Shown: one piece after another, positions 27,230-35,937 of the stretch
How positions within the stretch are numbered: position 1 is the stretch's first letter
Layout: each line of letters opens with the position of its first letter
Assembly: GCA_020724465.1 (NCBI GenBank)
Contig: DYGX01000015.1
Coordinates: forward strand, 32,618-96,617
Length of the DNA stretch: 64,000 bases
Origin: Thermoflexus sp.
Lineage (GTDB): Bacteria > Chloroflexota > Anaerolineae > Aggregatilineales > Aggregatilineaceae
Reading direction: 5' to 3'
Notes under the pieces: generated by a model
The model's input: the letters and a program-made list of their open reading frames with translations, nothing else
The model's database searches: none
What the model was told of the DNA's origin: nothing
Translations under genes and position numbers: made by a program

Positions 27230-28414
27230 CTAGATGAACTCGCGCACGCGGCGACGCATGACCACGCTCTCGACCAGCCCGACGCCGATCAGCATCGTCA
27301 GCAGCGACGACCCGCCCGAGCTGACGAACGGCAGCGTCAGGCCGGTCACCGGCAGAATGCTGAGGTTCATCCCGATCGAGACGACCGTTTGGAAGAAGAT
27401 CATGCCCGCGACGCCATAACAGATCAGGCTCCCGAGCGGATCGGCGGCCCGCGCCGCGCCGACCAGGCAGCGCCAGATGACAATGCCCATCAGAATAATG
27501 ACGCTGGTCGCGCCGACGAACCCCATCTCTTCGGCGATCACGCTGAAGATGAAGTCCGTGTGGCGCACGCGCAGAAAACGCCCCTGGGTCTGCGAGCCGT
27601 TGGCGTAGCCCTTGCCCAGAAAGCCGCCCGACCCAATGCTGATCAGCGCCTGATCGATGTTGTAGCGCCGGTCTTTGTTGTCCGGGATGCCGTTGCCGTC
27701 CTCGTCGACGAAGACACACTCGCCGCTGCGCACCAGCTCCGGGTTGTCGGCGCAGCTTTCGCCCGTGTCGATGAAGGTGATGATACGCTGGCGCTGGTAT
27801 TCTTCCATGTTGACCCACAGCACCGGCAGCATCACCAGCCCGATCAGCACCAGCAGAGCCAGATGGCGCAGGCGCAACCCGGCCGCCCAGGCCATCACAA
27901 ACCAGACGAAGACCATCACGGTTGCGGTCCCCAGGTCCGGCTGCAAAAAGACCATCACGGTGGGCACCGCGATGTGAAACAACGACACGATCACGGTCCG
28001 CAGCCGGTTCATTTCCAGATACCGGTCGGCGAGGTGCTGGGCGAGCGTGATCACCAGCAGCATCTTGCCCAGCTCCGCCGGCTGGACCTGCAAACCGACG
28101 TACAGCCAGCTCTGCGCGCCCGCCTGCCCAACCACACCCAGCACAGCCACCAAGCCGAGGATGAACAGCACGAAACCGTAGATGAAACCATGCAGGCTGC
28201 CCAAGAGGCGGTAATCCATCGCGGCGACGGCAAAAACCACCCCCACCCCGATGATGCTGTAGCGGATCTGCAAGGGCACGCGCCGGATCAGTTCGGTATC
28301 GATTGCGTCCATGGTCGCGCTGCGGATCATCAGGATGCCGATGATCACCAGCAAGATCGTTGTGCCCAGCAGCACAAAATCGAAGTCGCGCCAGATCGTC
28401 CCTTTAGCCTGCAT
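27230..28414 (-). CDS. rodA: Rod shape-determining protein RodA (SEDS glycosyltransferase)
   Basis: A peptidoglycan polymerase that works with PBP2 in lateral wall growth. The ATG at 28414 (MQAKGTIWRDFDFVLLG) is used; the upstream codons add an unlikely basic leader. The 394-aa protein has about ten membrane segments, QSWLYVGLQVQPAELGKM, FLQPDLGTATV and the C-terminal LPFVSSGGSSLLT signature. Unusually, the extracytoplasmic loop before YNIDQALISIGSGG carries an insert of about 33 residues (217-249) with two cysteines (221, 233) and a DEDGNGIPDNKD stretch (237-248) that looks like a calcium-binding loop. It is the last gene of the mre-min block. Confidence 0.95.
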   Translation of the reverse strand: MQAKGTIWRDFDFVLLGTTILLVIIGILMIRSATMDAIDTELIRRVPLQIRYSIIGVGVVFAVAAMDYRLLGSLHGFIYGFVLFILGLVAVLGVVGQAGAQSWLYVGLQVQPAELGKMLLVITLAQHLADRYLEMNRLRTVIVSLFHIAVPTVMVFLQPDLGTATVMVFVWFVMAWAAGLRLRHLALLVLIGLVMLPVLWVNMEEYQRQRIITFIDTGESCADNPELVRSGECVFVDEDGNGIPDNKDRRYNIDQALISIGSGGFLGKGYANGSQTQGRFLRVRHTDFIFSVIAEEMGFVGATSVIILMGIVIWRCLVGAARAADPLGSLICYGVAGMIFFQTVVSIGMNLSILPVTGLTLPFVSSGGSSLLTMLIGVGLVESVVMRRRVREFI

Positions 28415-28469
28415 CCATCTGTTCTCGCCAGATCGCCTGGATAACAATCCCAATCGGAAACCGGCGCCC

Positions 28470-28475
28470 ATTATA
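28470..28475 (-). promoter_or_regulatory. -10 element of rodA
   Basis: GGTATAAT on the minus strand, 56 nt upstream of the ATG. This suggests rodA can be transcribed separately from minCDE. Confidence 0.5.
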
Positions 28476-28554
28476 CCGTCCCTTACTGCGCGTGCCACGA
28501 ATCCATACGCCGCCGGGAAAGGCGGGGCGGGCGCACGGGCGCGCTCCGGGGGCG

Positions 28555-29013
28555 CTAGGGCGCGGGCGGCTCGGCAGGCGGATCGGTGTCGGGAACGGCG
28601 GCTTTCGTCGAGCGCGAACGGGACTTGCGCGGCGCGGACGCGGAGGGCTTGGCTGGCGATGCGGCGCGGGGTTTGCGGGGTTTCGTCGCGCGGGCCGGCT
28701 CTTCTGGCTCGGGTTCCAGTTCCGGGGGCGCTTCGACCGGGGGCAGCGCGCCGTAGCTGGTGTCGCGGGCCAGAGGGATGTCGGCGACCAGGTAATTCTC
28801 GCGGGCGCGTTGTTCCAGCTTGATGTGAACATGCGCGTCGTCGACGTCGAGATAGCGCTTGATCACGGCGATGATCTCACCCTGAAGCTGGGCCAGCTTT
28901 TCGGGCGAGATGTCGCTCCGGTCGCTGACCAGTACCAGCTTCAGCCGGTCACGGGCTGTATCGGCGCTGGTCGCCTCTTGCCGCCCCAACAGTCGATTCC
29001 AGAACGAAGCCAT
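28555..29013 (-). CDS. minE: Cell division topological specificity factor MinE with long basic tail
   Basis: It stimulates MinD ATPase and confines the Min inhibitor. The ATG at 29013 follows GAGAGG. Residues 1-80 are a full MinE (RLKLVLVSDRSDISPEKLAQL, RYLDVDDAHVHIKLEQR). From about residue 85 to 152 there is an extra tail: first acidic-proline (PPELEPEPEEP), then strongly basic (KPRKPRAASPAKPSASAPRK). Typical MinE is about 85-100 aa, so this is half as long again. The tail resembles histone-like, disordered sequences. It is 29 nt downstream of minD. Confidence 0.93.
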   Translation of the reverse strand: MASFWNRLLGRQEATSADTARDRLKLVLVSDRSDISPEKLAQLQGEIIAVIKRYLDVDDAHVHIKLEQRARENYLVADIPLARDTSYGALPPVEAPPELEPEPEEPARATKPRKPRAASPAKPSASAPRKSRSRSTKAAVPDTDPPAEPPAP

Positions 29014-29042
29014 GAGTCGCCTCTCGTCATCACTAGGGCGCG

Positions 29043-29849
29043 TTATTTCGACGAGCCGAAGATCCGCGTCAGGCGGCTGAACCAGCCGTCTTTGCGCTCA
29101 AGCTGGATCAACGGCACTTTCTCCCCCATCAAGCGCCGCGCGACGTTCAAGAACGCATCCCCCGCAGGTGTGCGTTCGGAATCCAGTGCCAACGGCGTCC
29201 CCCGGTTGGATGAGATCAAAATGTGTTCGTCTTCAGGCACCACACCCAACAGCCGGGTGGAAAGTATTTCCAGCACGTCGTTGACCGAGAGCATATCACC
29301 CCGCCGGATCATCTCCGGCTTGATCCGGTTCAGCAGCAGGCTGGTCGGCAGACGTCGCGGATCAGCTTCGATCAGTCCGATAATCCGGTCGGCGTCGCGC
29401 ACGGCTGAGACTTCGGGATTGGTGACGACGATGACCTCGTCGGCGGGCGCCAGCGCGTTGCGGAAGCCCCACTCAATCCCCGCCGGGCTGTCGATCAGAA
29501 TAAACTCAAAGTCGGCGCGAAGCTGGCCGGTGAGGGAGACCATATCCTGCGGGCTGATGGCGGTCTTGTCACGGGTCTGCGCCGCCGGAAGCAGGTAAAG
29601 ATCGGCCACGCGCTTATCCTTGACCATCGCCTGGCGCAGCTTGCAGCGTCCTTCGACCACATCCACCAGGTCGTAGACGATCCGGTTTTCCAGGCCCATA
29701 ACCACGTCAAGGTTGCGCAGGCCGATATCCGCATCCACGCACACCACTTTCTTACCGAGGCTGGCCAGGGCGACTGCGATATTTGCTGTGGCGGTAGTCT
29801 TGCCGACCCCCCCCTTGCCGGACGTAATGGTGATGACTCGGGCAGTCAT
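29043..29849 (-). CDS. minD: Septum site-determining ATPase MinD
   Basis: A membrane-associated ParA-type ATPase that with MinC inhibits FtsZ assembly. The ATG at 29849 (MTARVITITSGKGG) follows GGGGGGA. The 268-aa protein has the deviant Walker A GKGGVGKTTAT, the switch DADIGLRNLDVVMGLENR, FILIDSPAGIE and the C-terminal amphipathic membrane-targeting helix (GWFSRLTRIFGSSK). A clear promoter lies upstream (29926-29954). It groups with minC and minE. Confidence 0.97.
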   Translation of the reverse strand: MTARVITITSGKGGVGKTTATANIAVALASLGKKVVCVDADIGLRNLDVVMGLENRIVYDLVDVVEGRCKLRQAMVKDKRVADLYLLPAAQTRDKTAISPQDMVSLTGQLRADFEFILIDSPAGIEWGFRNALAPADEVIVVTNPEVSAVRDADRIIGLIEADPRRLPTSLLLNRIKPEMIRRGDMLSVNDVLEILSTRLLGVVPEDEHILISSNRGTPLALDSERTPAGDAFLNVARRLMGEKVPLIQLERKDGWFSRLTRIFGSSK

Positions 29850-29925
29850 TCCCCCCAAACCTTTCGCGATTCTGCCGCCCTACCGGATCGGTGATGCACG
29901 CCAGCCCGCTATGTTCTCTTCATAC

Positions 29926-29954
29926 ACTGTATGCGTTTTCTGACAGCTTGCCAA
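29926..29954 (-). promoter_or_regulatory. Promoter of minD-minE
   Basis: On the minus strand TTGGCA (29954-29949), 17 nt, TACAGT (29931-29926). The -10 lies in the palindrome CATAC-ACT-GTATG (29921-29933), which may bind a regulator. Confidence 0.7.
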
Positions 29955-29980
29955 TCACACTCTAGTCATCAGCATTTGCG

Positions 29981-30685
29981 TTAGGGTTCCCACGCTTCGG
30001 CTTCGATGCGGCCGTTGCGCACCAGCGCCATTTCCGGGCGCGCCTTGCGGCGGCTGTCGTCGGGCGAGATGGTGATGTAACTGGCGATCCGGAGCTGGGT
30101 TGGCGCCAGGTTCAGCGCGCACACCACCGCGGACTCATCACCCCCCGCGCCGGCGTGTACCGTCCCGCGCAGCCGCCCCCAGACAATCACGTCGCCGCGC
30201 GCGACAATCACCGCGCCGGCGTTGACGTCACCCAGCACCACCACGTGCCCGTCGCTGCGCACCACGCGCCCGTTGCGCAGTGTGCGCTTGATCAACACCC
30301 CGCCCGTTCCGTGCTCTTCGGGGTCGATGGGCGGGGGCAGCTCGGCCAGCGCCTCAAATGAACTGTCGGGCGGCTCCAGCTCCAGCTCGGTCAGGCTGGT
30401 CTTCAAGCCCAGCTTGCGCGCCGATCCGATCGTCGCGGCGTCCTCGCTCAGCACGGCCAGCACCGAAACATCGCGCGCCGACAGCAGCTTGAGCAGATTC
30501 GCCAGCTCGTGGCGCCGCACTTCGCGCGGGCCGACCGCGAGCGCAACCCGGGCACCGCGAAAAAACGCGCTCTGCGCGTCGATCTGGGCCACCAGGCGCG
30601 CGGTCAGGTCCGGCCAGCGCCCTTCCGGCTTCATGGTGACCAACAGGCCCTGCTTGATTCCTTTGAGTGTGATGGAATCGTCCAT
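29981..30685 (-). CDS. minC: Septum site-determining protein MinC
   Basis: An FtsZ polymerisation inhibitor activated by MinD. The 234-aa protein begins at ATG 30685 and has both domains: the N-terminal FtsZ-binding fold (ITLKGIKQGLLVTM, about residues 5-105), and the C-terminal beta-helical domain with TLRNGRVVRSDGHVVVLGDVN, AGAVIVARGDVIVWGRLRG and THVAGAGG-like turns. That domain dimerises and binds MinD. A short linker with PPPIDPEEHGTGG joins them. The gene lies between mrdA and minD. Confidence 0.95.
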   Translation of the reverse strand: MDDSITLKGIKQGLLVTMKPEGRWPDLTARLVAQIDAQSAFFRGARVALAVGPREVRRHELANLLKLLSARDVSVLAVLSEDAATIGSARKLGLKTSLTELELEPPDSSFEALAELPPPIDPEEHGTGGVLIKRTLRNGRVVRSDGHVVVLGDVNAGAVIVARGDVIVWGRLRGTVHAGAGGDESAVVCALNLAPTQLRIASYITISPDDSRRKARPEMALVRNGRIEAEAWEP

Positions 30686-30799
30686 GTAAGGCGGTCACAC
30701 CCCTTCATGCCAGACAGCCGAGCAGCACGGAAAATCTGCGCGCTCGCGCTTTGATACAACTATACTCGATTTCGCGCGGTGTGCTATTTCGGGCTGCGC

Positions 30800-33088
30800 T
30801 CAGCCCGCCCGCGCGCGCTGGTTCTTCAGTTGGAAGTACGCGTCGAGCACCTCGCGCACGACCGGTCCGGCGACCAGCGATCCCTCGCCGCCGTTGTAGA
30901 CAAACGCGATCACGATCACTTCGGGCGCCTCATACGGCGCATAGCCGACCATCCAGGCATGAGCGGGCCACTGGCCGGGCTTGCACAACCCCAGCGGATA
31001 GGCTATGTCGTCGCAATATTCGGCAGTGCCGGTCTTGGCTGCCACGTTGACATACGGCAGCGCCGCCCGCGATGCCGTGCCCTCTGTAACAGCCAGACGC
31101 ATCCCCTGCTGCATCAGCGCCAGAGTCTCATGCGTGGCGAAGGGCGGGATGTAGTGCTTGGTACGCTGCACGCCCTGCTGCTCCAGCAGATCGCACACGC
31201 CATGACGGAAGCGATAGCCTTCTGGAATGTGCACCCGATAGCGCACAATGTCGGTCACGTCGTCGTCCAGGTTCGGATCGCGGTCGAACTGCGCCGTGTA
31301 GTTGCTCAGGTCAACACTGTTGCAGAAGTCCTCGTCGTAGTAGCCGCTGTCCGGCTCGCAGCGGCAGGCCAGGCTGTTTTCGCCGTGCAACAGCATGTCT
31401 TCCTGCAGAAACAGCACGGGCAGCTCGTCGCCCGGCGGCATGACCAGCGTCCGCACCACTTCCGGCTCGAACTGCTTGAGAATGTTGCCGTTCGCGTCCT
31501 GCAGGTTGCGGGCGATGCGCGGCTGGTAGATGATGCCACCATTGATCAACGGCACGATGGCGCTCAGCAGTTGCAGCGGCGTGGTTGTGACATACCCCTG
31601 CCCGAAGGCCGCGTTGTAGGTGTCGCCGGTGGACCAGCTTTCGCCGTAGTTGCGGCGCTTCCATTCGCCTTCGGGCATCCGGCCGGCCAGCTCGCCCGGC
31701 AGCTCAATCCCCAGCATCGAGCCGATGCCAAAGGCGGTCGCCCAGCGGTACAGGTCGGCGATGCCCAGCCCGCCGGGGCGCAGCAGCGCCGGGCTGACTT
31801 CGGGGTTGCCGCCGCCAACCTGGTAGAAATACACGTCGCAGCTCAGCGCGATACCGCGCAACAGGTCCACTTCGCCATGCCCGGCGCGATCCCAGCAGAC
31901 GAAGGTCTGCCCCTGCGATTCGTCGCGCGGCGCGAAGGCGTTGGGCAGCACCAGGCTGCCGGGGTCGAACAGGCGCGTGGTGGGCGCAATGACGCCTTCC
32001 TCGACCACGCCCGCCGCCGTGATCATTTTCCAGACCGAGCCGGGTGGATACAGCGCGCTGATGGCGTGGTTGACCAGTGGACGCAGCGGATCTTCAAACT
32101 GCTGGAAGTAATACTCGCCGTCGATGGCGCGGGCAAAGCGCGTGTTGTCGTAGCTCGGCCAGCTCACCATCGCCAGCACCTCGCCATTGCGCGGATCCAT
32201 GGCGATCACCACGCCTTGCTGCGTGACCACGCGTCCGGCGTCCGCATTGACCAGATTGATGCGGCGGGTGAGGGCGTCCTGGGCGGCCTGCTGAAGCTCC
32301 ACATCGAGCGTAAGCTGCAGGCTCATGCCGGGCGTGAAGGGAACTTCGTCGACAAGCTGGAGCGGACGCCCGGCCACGTCGATCAGCCAGGTCTGCGTGC
32401 CGCGCCGCCCGGCCAGCTCTTCCTCGAAATAAGCTTCCACGCCGGCGTAGCCGATGCGGTCGAAAGCGGGGTTGTAACCCAGCTCGCGCAGGCGCATCTC
32501 TTCTTCAGGGCCAATCGGCCCCAGATAGCCGACCACATGCGCGGTGAGCGCGCCGGTCGGATATTCGCGCACGGAGGCGTCGAACACGTCAACGCCGGGC
32601 AGAAGCTGCGCTTCTTCCAGAATCCGGAAGGCGGTTTCGCGATCGATGTCCTGCGCGACCATCACCTCACGATACGGCGCGATACCCTGCCCCTCGCGCA
32701 CCATCTCCTCGATGCTGCGAACGGTCGTGCGCCCCGCCGCGTCGGCCATGGCGCGAGTGGCGGGCACGTCGATCAGCGCCGACAGACGGTTGTAGATGGC
32801 CAGCACTTCATCGGGGTCGTCCGGCAGCTCCGCAGGAGTCACCGTCACGTTGTAGGCGGGGTCGTTCTTCGCCAGCGGAACCATGTTGCGGTCGTAAATT
32901 TGCCCGCGCGGCGCGGGAAGCAACACCCGCTGCAGCCGGTTTTCCTCGGCGTCGCGCACGAACTGCTCGCGCCGGACGAACTGCAGCTCGCCGGTGCGCA
33001 TCACCAGCACCAACAGCGAGAACACAACAACAGCCCGGAACAGCCCCAACCGCCATCCCTGAAAGGGCATTAGCCGTCGGTCATTCAT
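30800..33088 (-). CDS. mrdA: Penicillin-binding protein 2 (peptidoglycan DD-transpeptidase), cysteine-rich insert
   Basis: It cross-links peptidoglycan in the elongation complex with RodA. The ATG at 33088 is used; the upstream alternative adds four residues. The 762-aa protein has one N-terminal membrane segment, PRGQIYDRN in the dimerisation domain, and the transpeptidase motifs PPGSVWK (S351, K354), LSCDVYFYQ (S416-C-D) and AKTGTAE (K685). Residues about 545-640 hold an unusually long insert with cysteines at 575, 577, 589 and 632 and acidic runs (DRDPNLDDDVTD). Another cysteine pair lies right after KTGTAE (692, 702). The gene follows mreD, as usual. Confidence 0.95.
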   Translation of the reverse strand: MNDRRLMPFQGWRLGLFRAVVVFSLLVLVMRTGELQFVRREQFVRDAEENRLQRVLLPAPRGQIYDRNMVPLAKNDPAYNVTVTPAELPDDPDEVLAIYNRLSALIDVPATRAMADAAGRTTVRSIEEMVREGQGIAPYREVMVAQDIDRETAFRILEEAQLLPGVDVFDASVREYPTGALTAHVVGYLGPIGPEEEMRLRELGYNPAFDRIGYAGVEAYFEEELAGRRGTQTWLIDVAGRPLQLVDEVPFTPGMSLQLTLDVELQQAAQDALTRRINLVNADAGRVVTQQGVVIAMDPRNGEVLAMVSWPSYDNTRFARAIDGEYYFQQFEDPLRPLVNHAISALYPPGSVWKMITAAGVVEEGVIAPTTRLFDPGSLVLPNAFAPRDESQGQTFVCWDRAGHGEVDLLRGIALSCDVYFYQVGGGNPEVSPALLRPGGLGIADLYRWATAFGIGSMLGIELPGELAGRMPEGEWKRRNYGESWSTGDTYNAAFGQGYVTTTPLQLLSAIVPLINGGIIYQPRIARNLQDANGNILKQFEPEVVRTLVMPPGDELPVLFLQEDMLLHGENSLACRCEPDSGYYDEDFCNSVDLSNYTAQFDRDPNLDDDVTDIVRYRVHIPEGYRFRHGVCDLLEQQGVQRTKHYIPPFATHETLALMQQGMRLAVTEGTASRAALPYVNVAAKTGTAEYCDDIAYPLGLCKPGQWPAHAWMVGYAPYEAPEVIVIAFVYNGGEGSLVAGPVVREVLDAYFQLKNQRARAG

Positions 33089-33151
33089 ACGCTCTCTCAC
33101 CCATCGCTACCAATACACCGGAATCGTTTGCTCACGACGCCCTGCCGGCCC

Positions 33152-33658
33152 TCACCCGATCCGGGTGCGATGCGGAACAACCAGACGATGCACCGCGCCC
33201 ATCAAGCGGTAGACCGGCAGAATCAAGATGGCGTTCAGAATCGTGGCCGGCAGCGTCACGTACACCAGCCCCTGCCCCAACCCGACCGCCGACAGACCGA
33301 GCACCTGCAGCAGGGTCAGGGTGATCATGTGATACACGGCTGTCCCAACCACCACCACGACCAGCGGAACCAGCAGGTTCCCGCGCGCGACATTGCCGAA
33401 AATCGCGTCGGCGGCATAGGCGACGATCACCAGCCCCAGCGCCGACGTGCCCAGCGGCGCGACAGAGAGCAGGTCCTGTGCCGCCCCGCCGACTACTGCC
33501 CACAGCAGGGCATCGCGCACATCGGCCAGCAGCGCCCACGACATGACCAGCAAGAACACCAGATCGGCGGTGCCGTTCCCCAGGCGAAGCTCCGGCATGA
33601 TCGTCGCATCGATGACGGCCGCCAGCAGCAGAATCGGGATACCGATATAGTTACCCAC
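33152..33658 (-). CDS. mreD: Rod shape-determining membrane protein MreD
   Basis: A small polytopic partner of MreB, MreC and RodA. The GTG start at 33658 follows GAGAGGCGC. The 168-aa protein is almost entirely hydrophobic with five membrane segments. It contains GNGTADLVFLLVMSWALL and the typical GAAQDLLSVAPLGTSALGL turn. It lies 42 nt after mreC and 63 nt before mrdA. MreD is poorly conserved, so the call rests on hydropathy, size and position. Confidence 0.9.
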   Translation of the reverse strand: MGNYIGIPILLLAAVIDATIMPELRLGNGTADLVFLLVMSWALLADVRDALLWAVVGGAAQDLLSVAPLGTSALGLVIVAYAADAIFGNVARGNLLVPLVVVVVGTAVYHMITLTLLQVLGLSAVGLGQGLVYVTLPATILNAILILPVYRLMGAVHRLVVPHRTRIG

Positions 33659-33700
33659 GGCAGCGCCTCTCGACCCCCCGCCCCACGTCCTGGCCGGGCA

Positions 33701-34546
33701 TCATGGCGCGGCGGGCTGGCCGAATACCGACAGGTCGACCGGCTCGAAATCGATGATCACCTGGACGATCTCCAGCCGGTTGAAGTTCACCAGACTGCGC
33801 ACGCGGGCTTCCTGGTACATGCCGCGCTGATCCAGCGCCACACTCATCACCTGGCCCACCAGCAGATCGGCGGGGAAGTTCTGCCCCAGGCCGCTGGTCA
33901 CCACGTACTCACCCTCGCGCACCTGGGCATCAACCGGGATAAACGACATCAGCAGGTCACCGGTGAGCTGCCCCGAAACCACGCCGTCCGCCCGCGAATC
34001 TTGCAGCCGGACGCTGACCCGGCTCGACGGATCGGTGAGCAGCAGCACCTCGGCCCCGGTCGCCGACACTTTGGTCACACGCCCCACCAGGCCGTACTCG
34101 GTGACTACCGGGTCCATGCGCTCGACCCCGGCGCGGCGCCCGCAGTCGATCTGAATCGCGTTCACGAAGCCGGTCGTGTCTCGCCCGATGACGTCGCACG
34201 TCACGTACTCGCGGTCGGCTGGCCCCTGGCGGTTGTAATCGAGCAGCGCTGCCAGCCGGTCGTAGTCGTGCCCTTTCTCGCGCAGCACAGCCAGCTCGGC
34301 CTGGTAAACGGCCAGGGCTTCTTCCAGGTCGCGGTTGCGCCTCTCCAAACGCCGGAAGGTGCGGATGTCGTCCAGCAGGCCCGTCACGCCGCGCGTCATC
34401 CGGCTGACGACGCTCTGCACCCCATAGACCGGCACCGAGAGCGCGTTCTGCACCGGCCCCAGGCTGCCCTGCGCGCCCAGATAGACCAACAGCGCGACAA
34501 TGACCAGCGTCATCGACAAGCTGAAGACGCGACTTCCGCGCACCAA
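33701..34546 (-). CDS. mreC: Rod shape-determining protein MreC
   Basis: A periplasm/extracytoplasmic scaffold of the elongation complex. I place the start at a TTG at 34546, seven bases after AGGAGGTGA (34562-34554). An upstream in-frame ATG lies before the ribosome site. The 281-aa protein has a single N-terminal membrane segment (SMTLVIVALLVYLGAQ), a coiled coil (about residues 55-95, ERRNRDLEEALAVYQAEL), and then two beta-barrels with NAIQIDCGRRAGV and GLVGRVTKVSATGAEVLL. It has its own -10 (34613-34618). Confidence 0.95.
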   Translation of the reverse strand: MVRGSRVFSLSMTLVIVALLVYLGAQGSLGPVQNALSVPVYGVQSVVSRMTRGVTGLLDDIRTFRRLERRNRDLEEALAVYQAELAVLREKGHDYDRLAALLDYNRQGPADREYVTCDVIGRDTTGFVNAIQIDCGRRAGVERMDPVVTEYGLVGRVTKVSATGAEVLLLTDPSSRVSVRLQDSRADGVVSGQLTGDLLMSFIPVDAQVREGEYVVTSGLGQNFPADLLVGQVMSVALDQRGMYQEARVRSLVNFNRLEIVQVIIDFEPVDLSVFGQPAAP

Positions 34547-34612
34547 GCTGTGTTCACCTCCTGCCTGCGTCTTGTGCGGGCGTCCGCCGCGACCCGCAAC
34601 GCCCGCAGCCTC

Positions 34613-34618
34613 ATTATA
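34613..34618 (-). promoter_or_regulatory. -10 element of mreC
   Basis: GGTATAAT on the minus strand, 67 nt upstream of the TTG start, downstream of a hairpin. Confidence 0.5.
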
Positions 34619-34637
34619 CCGCACGGCCCACCAAGAT

Positions 34638-34667
34638 CATGCCCCGAACCGGACGATTCGGGGCATG
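34638..34667 (-). terminator. Hairpin between mreB and mreC
   Basis: CATGCCCCGAA (34638-34648) and TTCGGGGCATG (34657-34667), a perfect 11-bp stem with an 8-nt loop, but no T-tract. It may attenuate or protect the mreB message rather than terminate fully. Confidence 0.6.
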
Positions 34668-34702
34668 CCACAGCCGACGGAGCGGAGAGCGAGCGGCACA
34701 GG

Positions 34703-35767
34703 CTAGTGCTGCGTCGAGCCGCGCTCCAGACCGGCCAGCAGCGAGCGCAGGTTGTCGTAATCTTCCAGAATGCGCCCCGCGCCGCGCGCCACACACGTCA
34801 TCGCGTCCTCGGCCAGCCAGACGCGCACGTTCACCTCATCGGCGACGCGCTCGCACAGCCCCTTGAGCTGGCTACCCCCGCCCGCCATGCAGATCCCGGA
34901 TTCCATCAGGTCGGCCACCAGTTCCGGCGGCGTTTCGTCCAGCGCGTCGCGGATGGTGTCGACAATGATGCTGACCGAGGGATTGAGCGCCTCGCGCAGC
35001 TCGATCGACGACACCTCGACCGCTTCCGGCAAGCCGGTGATCAGGTTGCGTCCGCGCAACACCATCGTGCGCTCTTCGGGCAGCGGGTACGACGAGCCGA
35101 TCTCGATCTTGGCGCGCTCGGCGGTACGCTCGCCGATCAGCAGGTTGTACTTGGAGCGCATGTACTGGACGATATCCTCGTCCATCTCGTCACCCGCCAC
35201 GCGGATCGAGCGGCTGATCACAATCCCGCCTAGCGAGAAGATGGCAACTTCCGTCGTGCCGCCGCCGATGTCCACGATCATGCTGCCGCGCGTTTCCTGG
35301 ATCGGCAGCCCGGCGCCAATCGCCGCCGCGACCGGCTCCTCGATCAGGTACGCTTCGCGCGCCCCGGCGCTGATCGTCGCATCGTAGACGGCGCGCTTCT
35401 CGACCTCGGTCACACCCGAAGGAATGCCCACCACCACGCGCGGGCGCGGGATCGGGACCCAGCTTTGCTCGTGCGCCTTGCGGATGAAGTAGTCGAGCAT
35501 CGCTTCGGTGATCTCGAACTCGCTGATCACGCCGTCGCGCAGGGGGCGCACCACCATATACTTGGCCGATGGGGTCTTGCCGAACATCTCTTTCGCCTCG
35601 CGCCCCACACTGATCGGGCGGCGCGTCTTGCGCTCGATGGCGACATAGGACGGCTCGTTGATGACAATGCCCTTGCCGCGCACACTGACCAAGGTGTTGG
35701 CCGTGCCGAGGTCGATACCAATGTCCAGCGAAAAGAGGCCCAGAAGCCAGTCAAGAGGGCTAACCAA
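34703..35767 (-). CDS. mreB: Rod shape-determining protein MreB (actin homologue)
   Basis: A bacterial actin that organises lateral wall synthesis. The start is a TTG at 35767, 9 nt after GAGGAGA. The 354-aa protein has LDIGIDLGTANTLVSVRGKG (phosphate 1), MIVDIGGGTTEVAIFSLGG (phosphate 2), MAGGGSQLKGL (adenosine motif) and no extra domain. It heads the block mreB-mreC-mreD-mrdA-minC-minD-minE-rodA, all on the minus strand. An extended -10 promoter lies upstream at 35813-35818. Confidence 0.98.
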   Translation of the reverse strand: MVSPLDWLLGLFSLDIGIDLGTANTLVSVRGKGIVINEPSYVAIERKTRRPISVGREAKEMFGKTPSAKYMVVRPLRDGVISEFEITEAMLDYFIRKAHEQSWVPIPRPRVVVGIPSGVTEVEKRAVYDATISAGAREAYLIEEPVAAAIGAGLPIQETRGSMIVDIGGGTTEVAIFSLGGIVISRSIRVAGDEMDEDIVQYMRSKYNLLIGERTAERAKIEIGSSYPLPEERTMVLRGRNLITGLPEAVEVSSIELREALNPSVSIIVDTIRDALDETPPELVADLMESGICMAGGGSQLKGLCERVADEVNVRVWLAEDAMTCVARGAGRILEDYDNLRSLLAGLERGSTQH

Positions 35768-35812
35768 GTGGCGTATTCTCCTCTGTCAGGGTAGAGCGGT
35801 TGGCCGGGCGGC

Positions 35813-35818
35813 ATTATA
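35813..35818 (-). promoter_or_regulatory. Extended -10 promoter of mreB
   Basis: TGGTATAAT on the minus strand, about 46 nt upstream of the TTG start. No convincing -35 at 16-18 nt. Confidence 0.6.
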
Positions 35819-35937
35819 CCACGCCACCCTATGAGTCGTTTGGGTCTTATCAAACACTCATTTAGCGCTCGCCCGCGTTTGTACCACGTTTTACACGAAC
35901 CGCCAACCTGTGTCCCTACGCGGCACGCTGCGCTTCT

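Noticed and set aside
30779..33073. 764-codon antisense frame across mrdA
   Set aside because: The minus-strand frame has all three transpeptidase motifs; the antisense frame has none.
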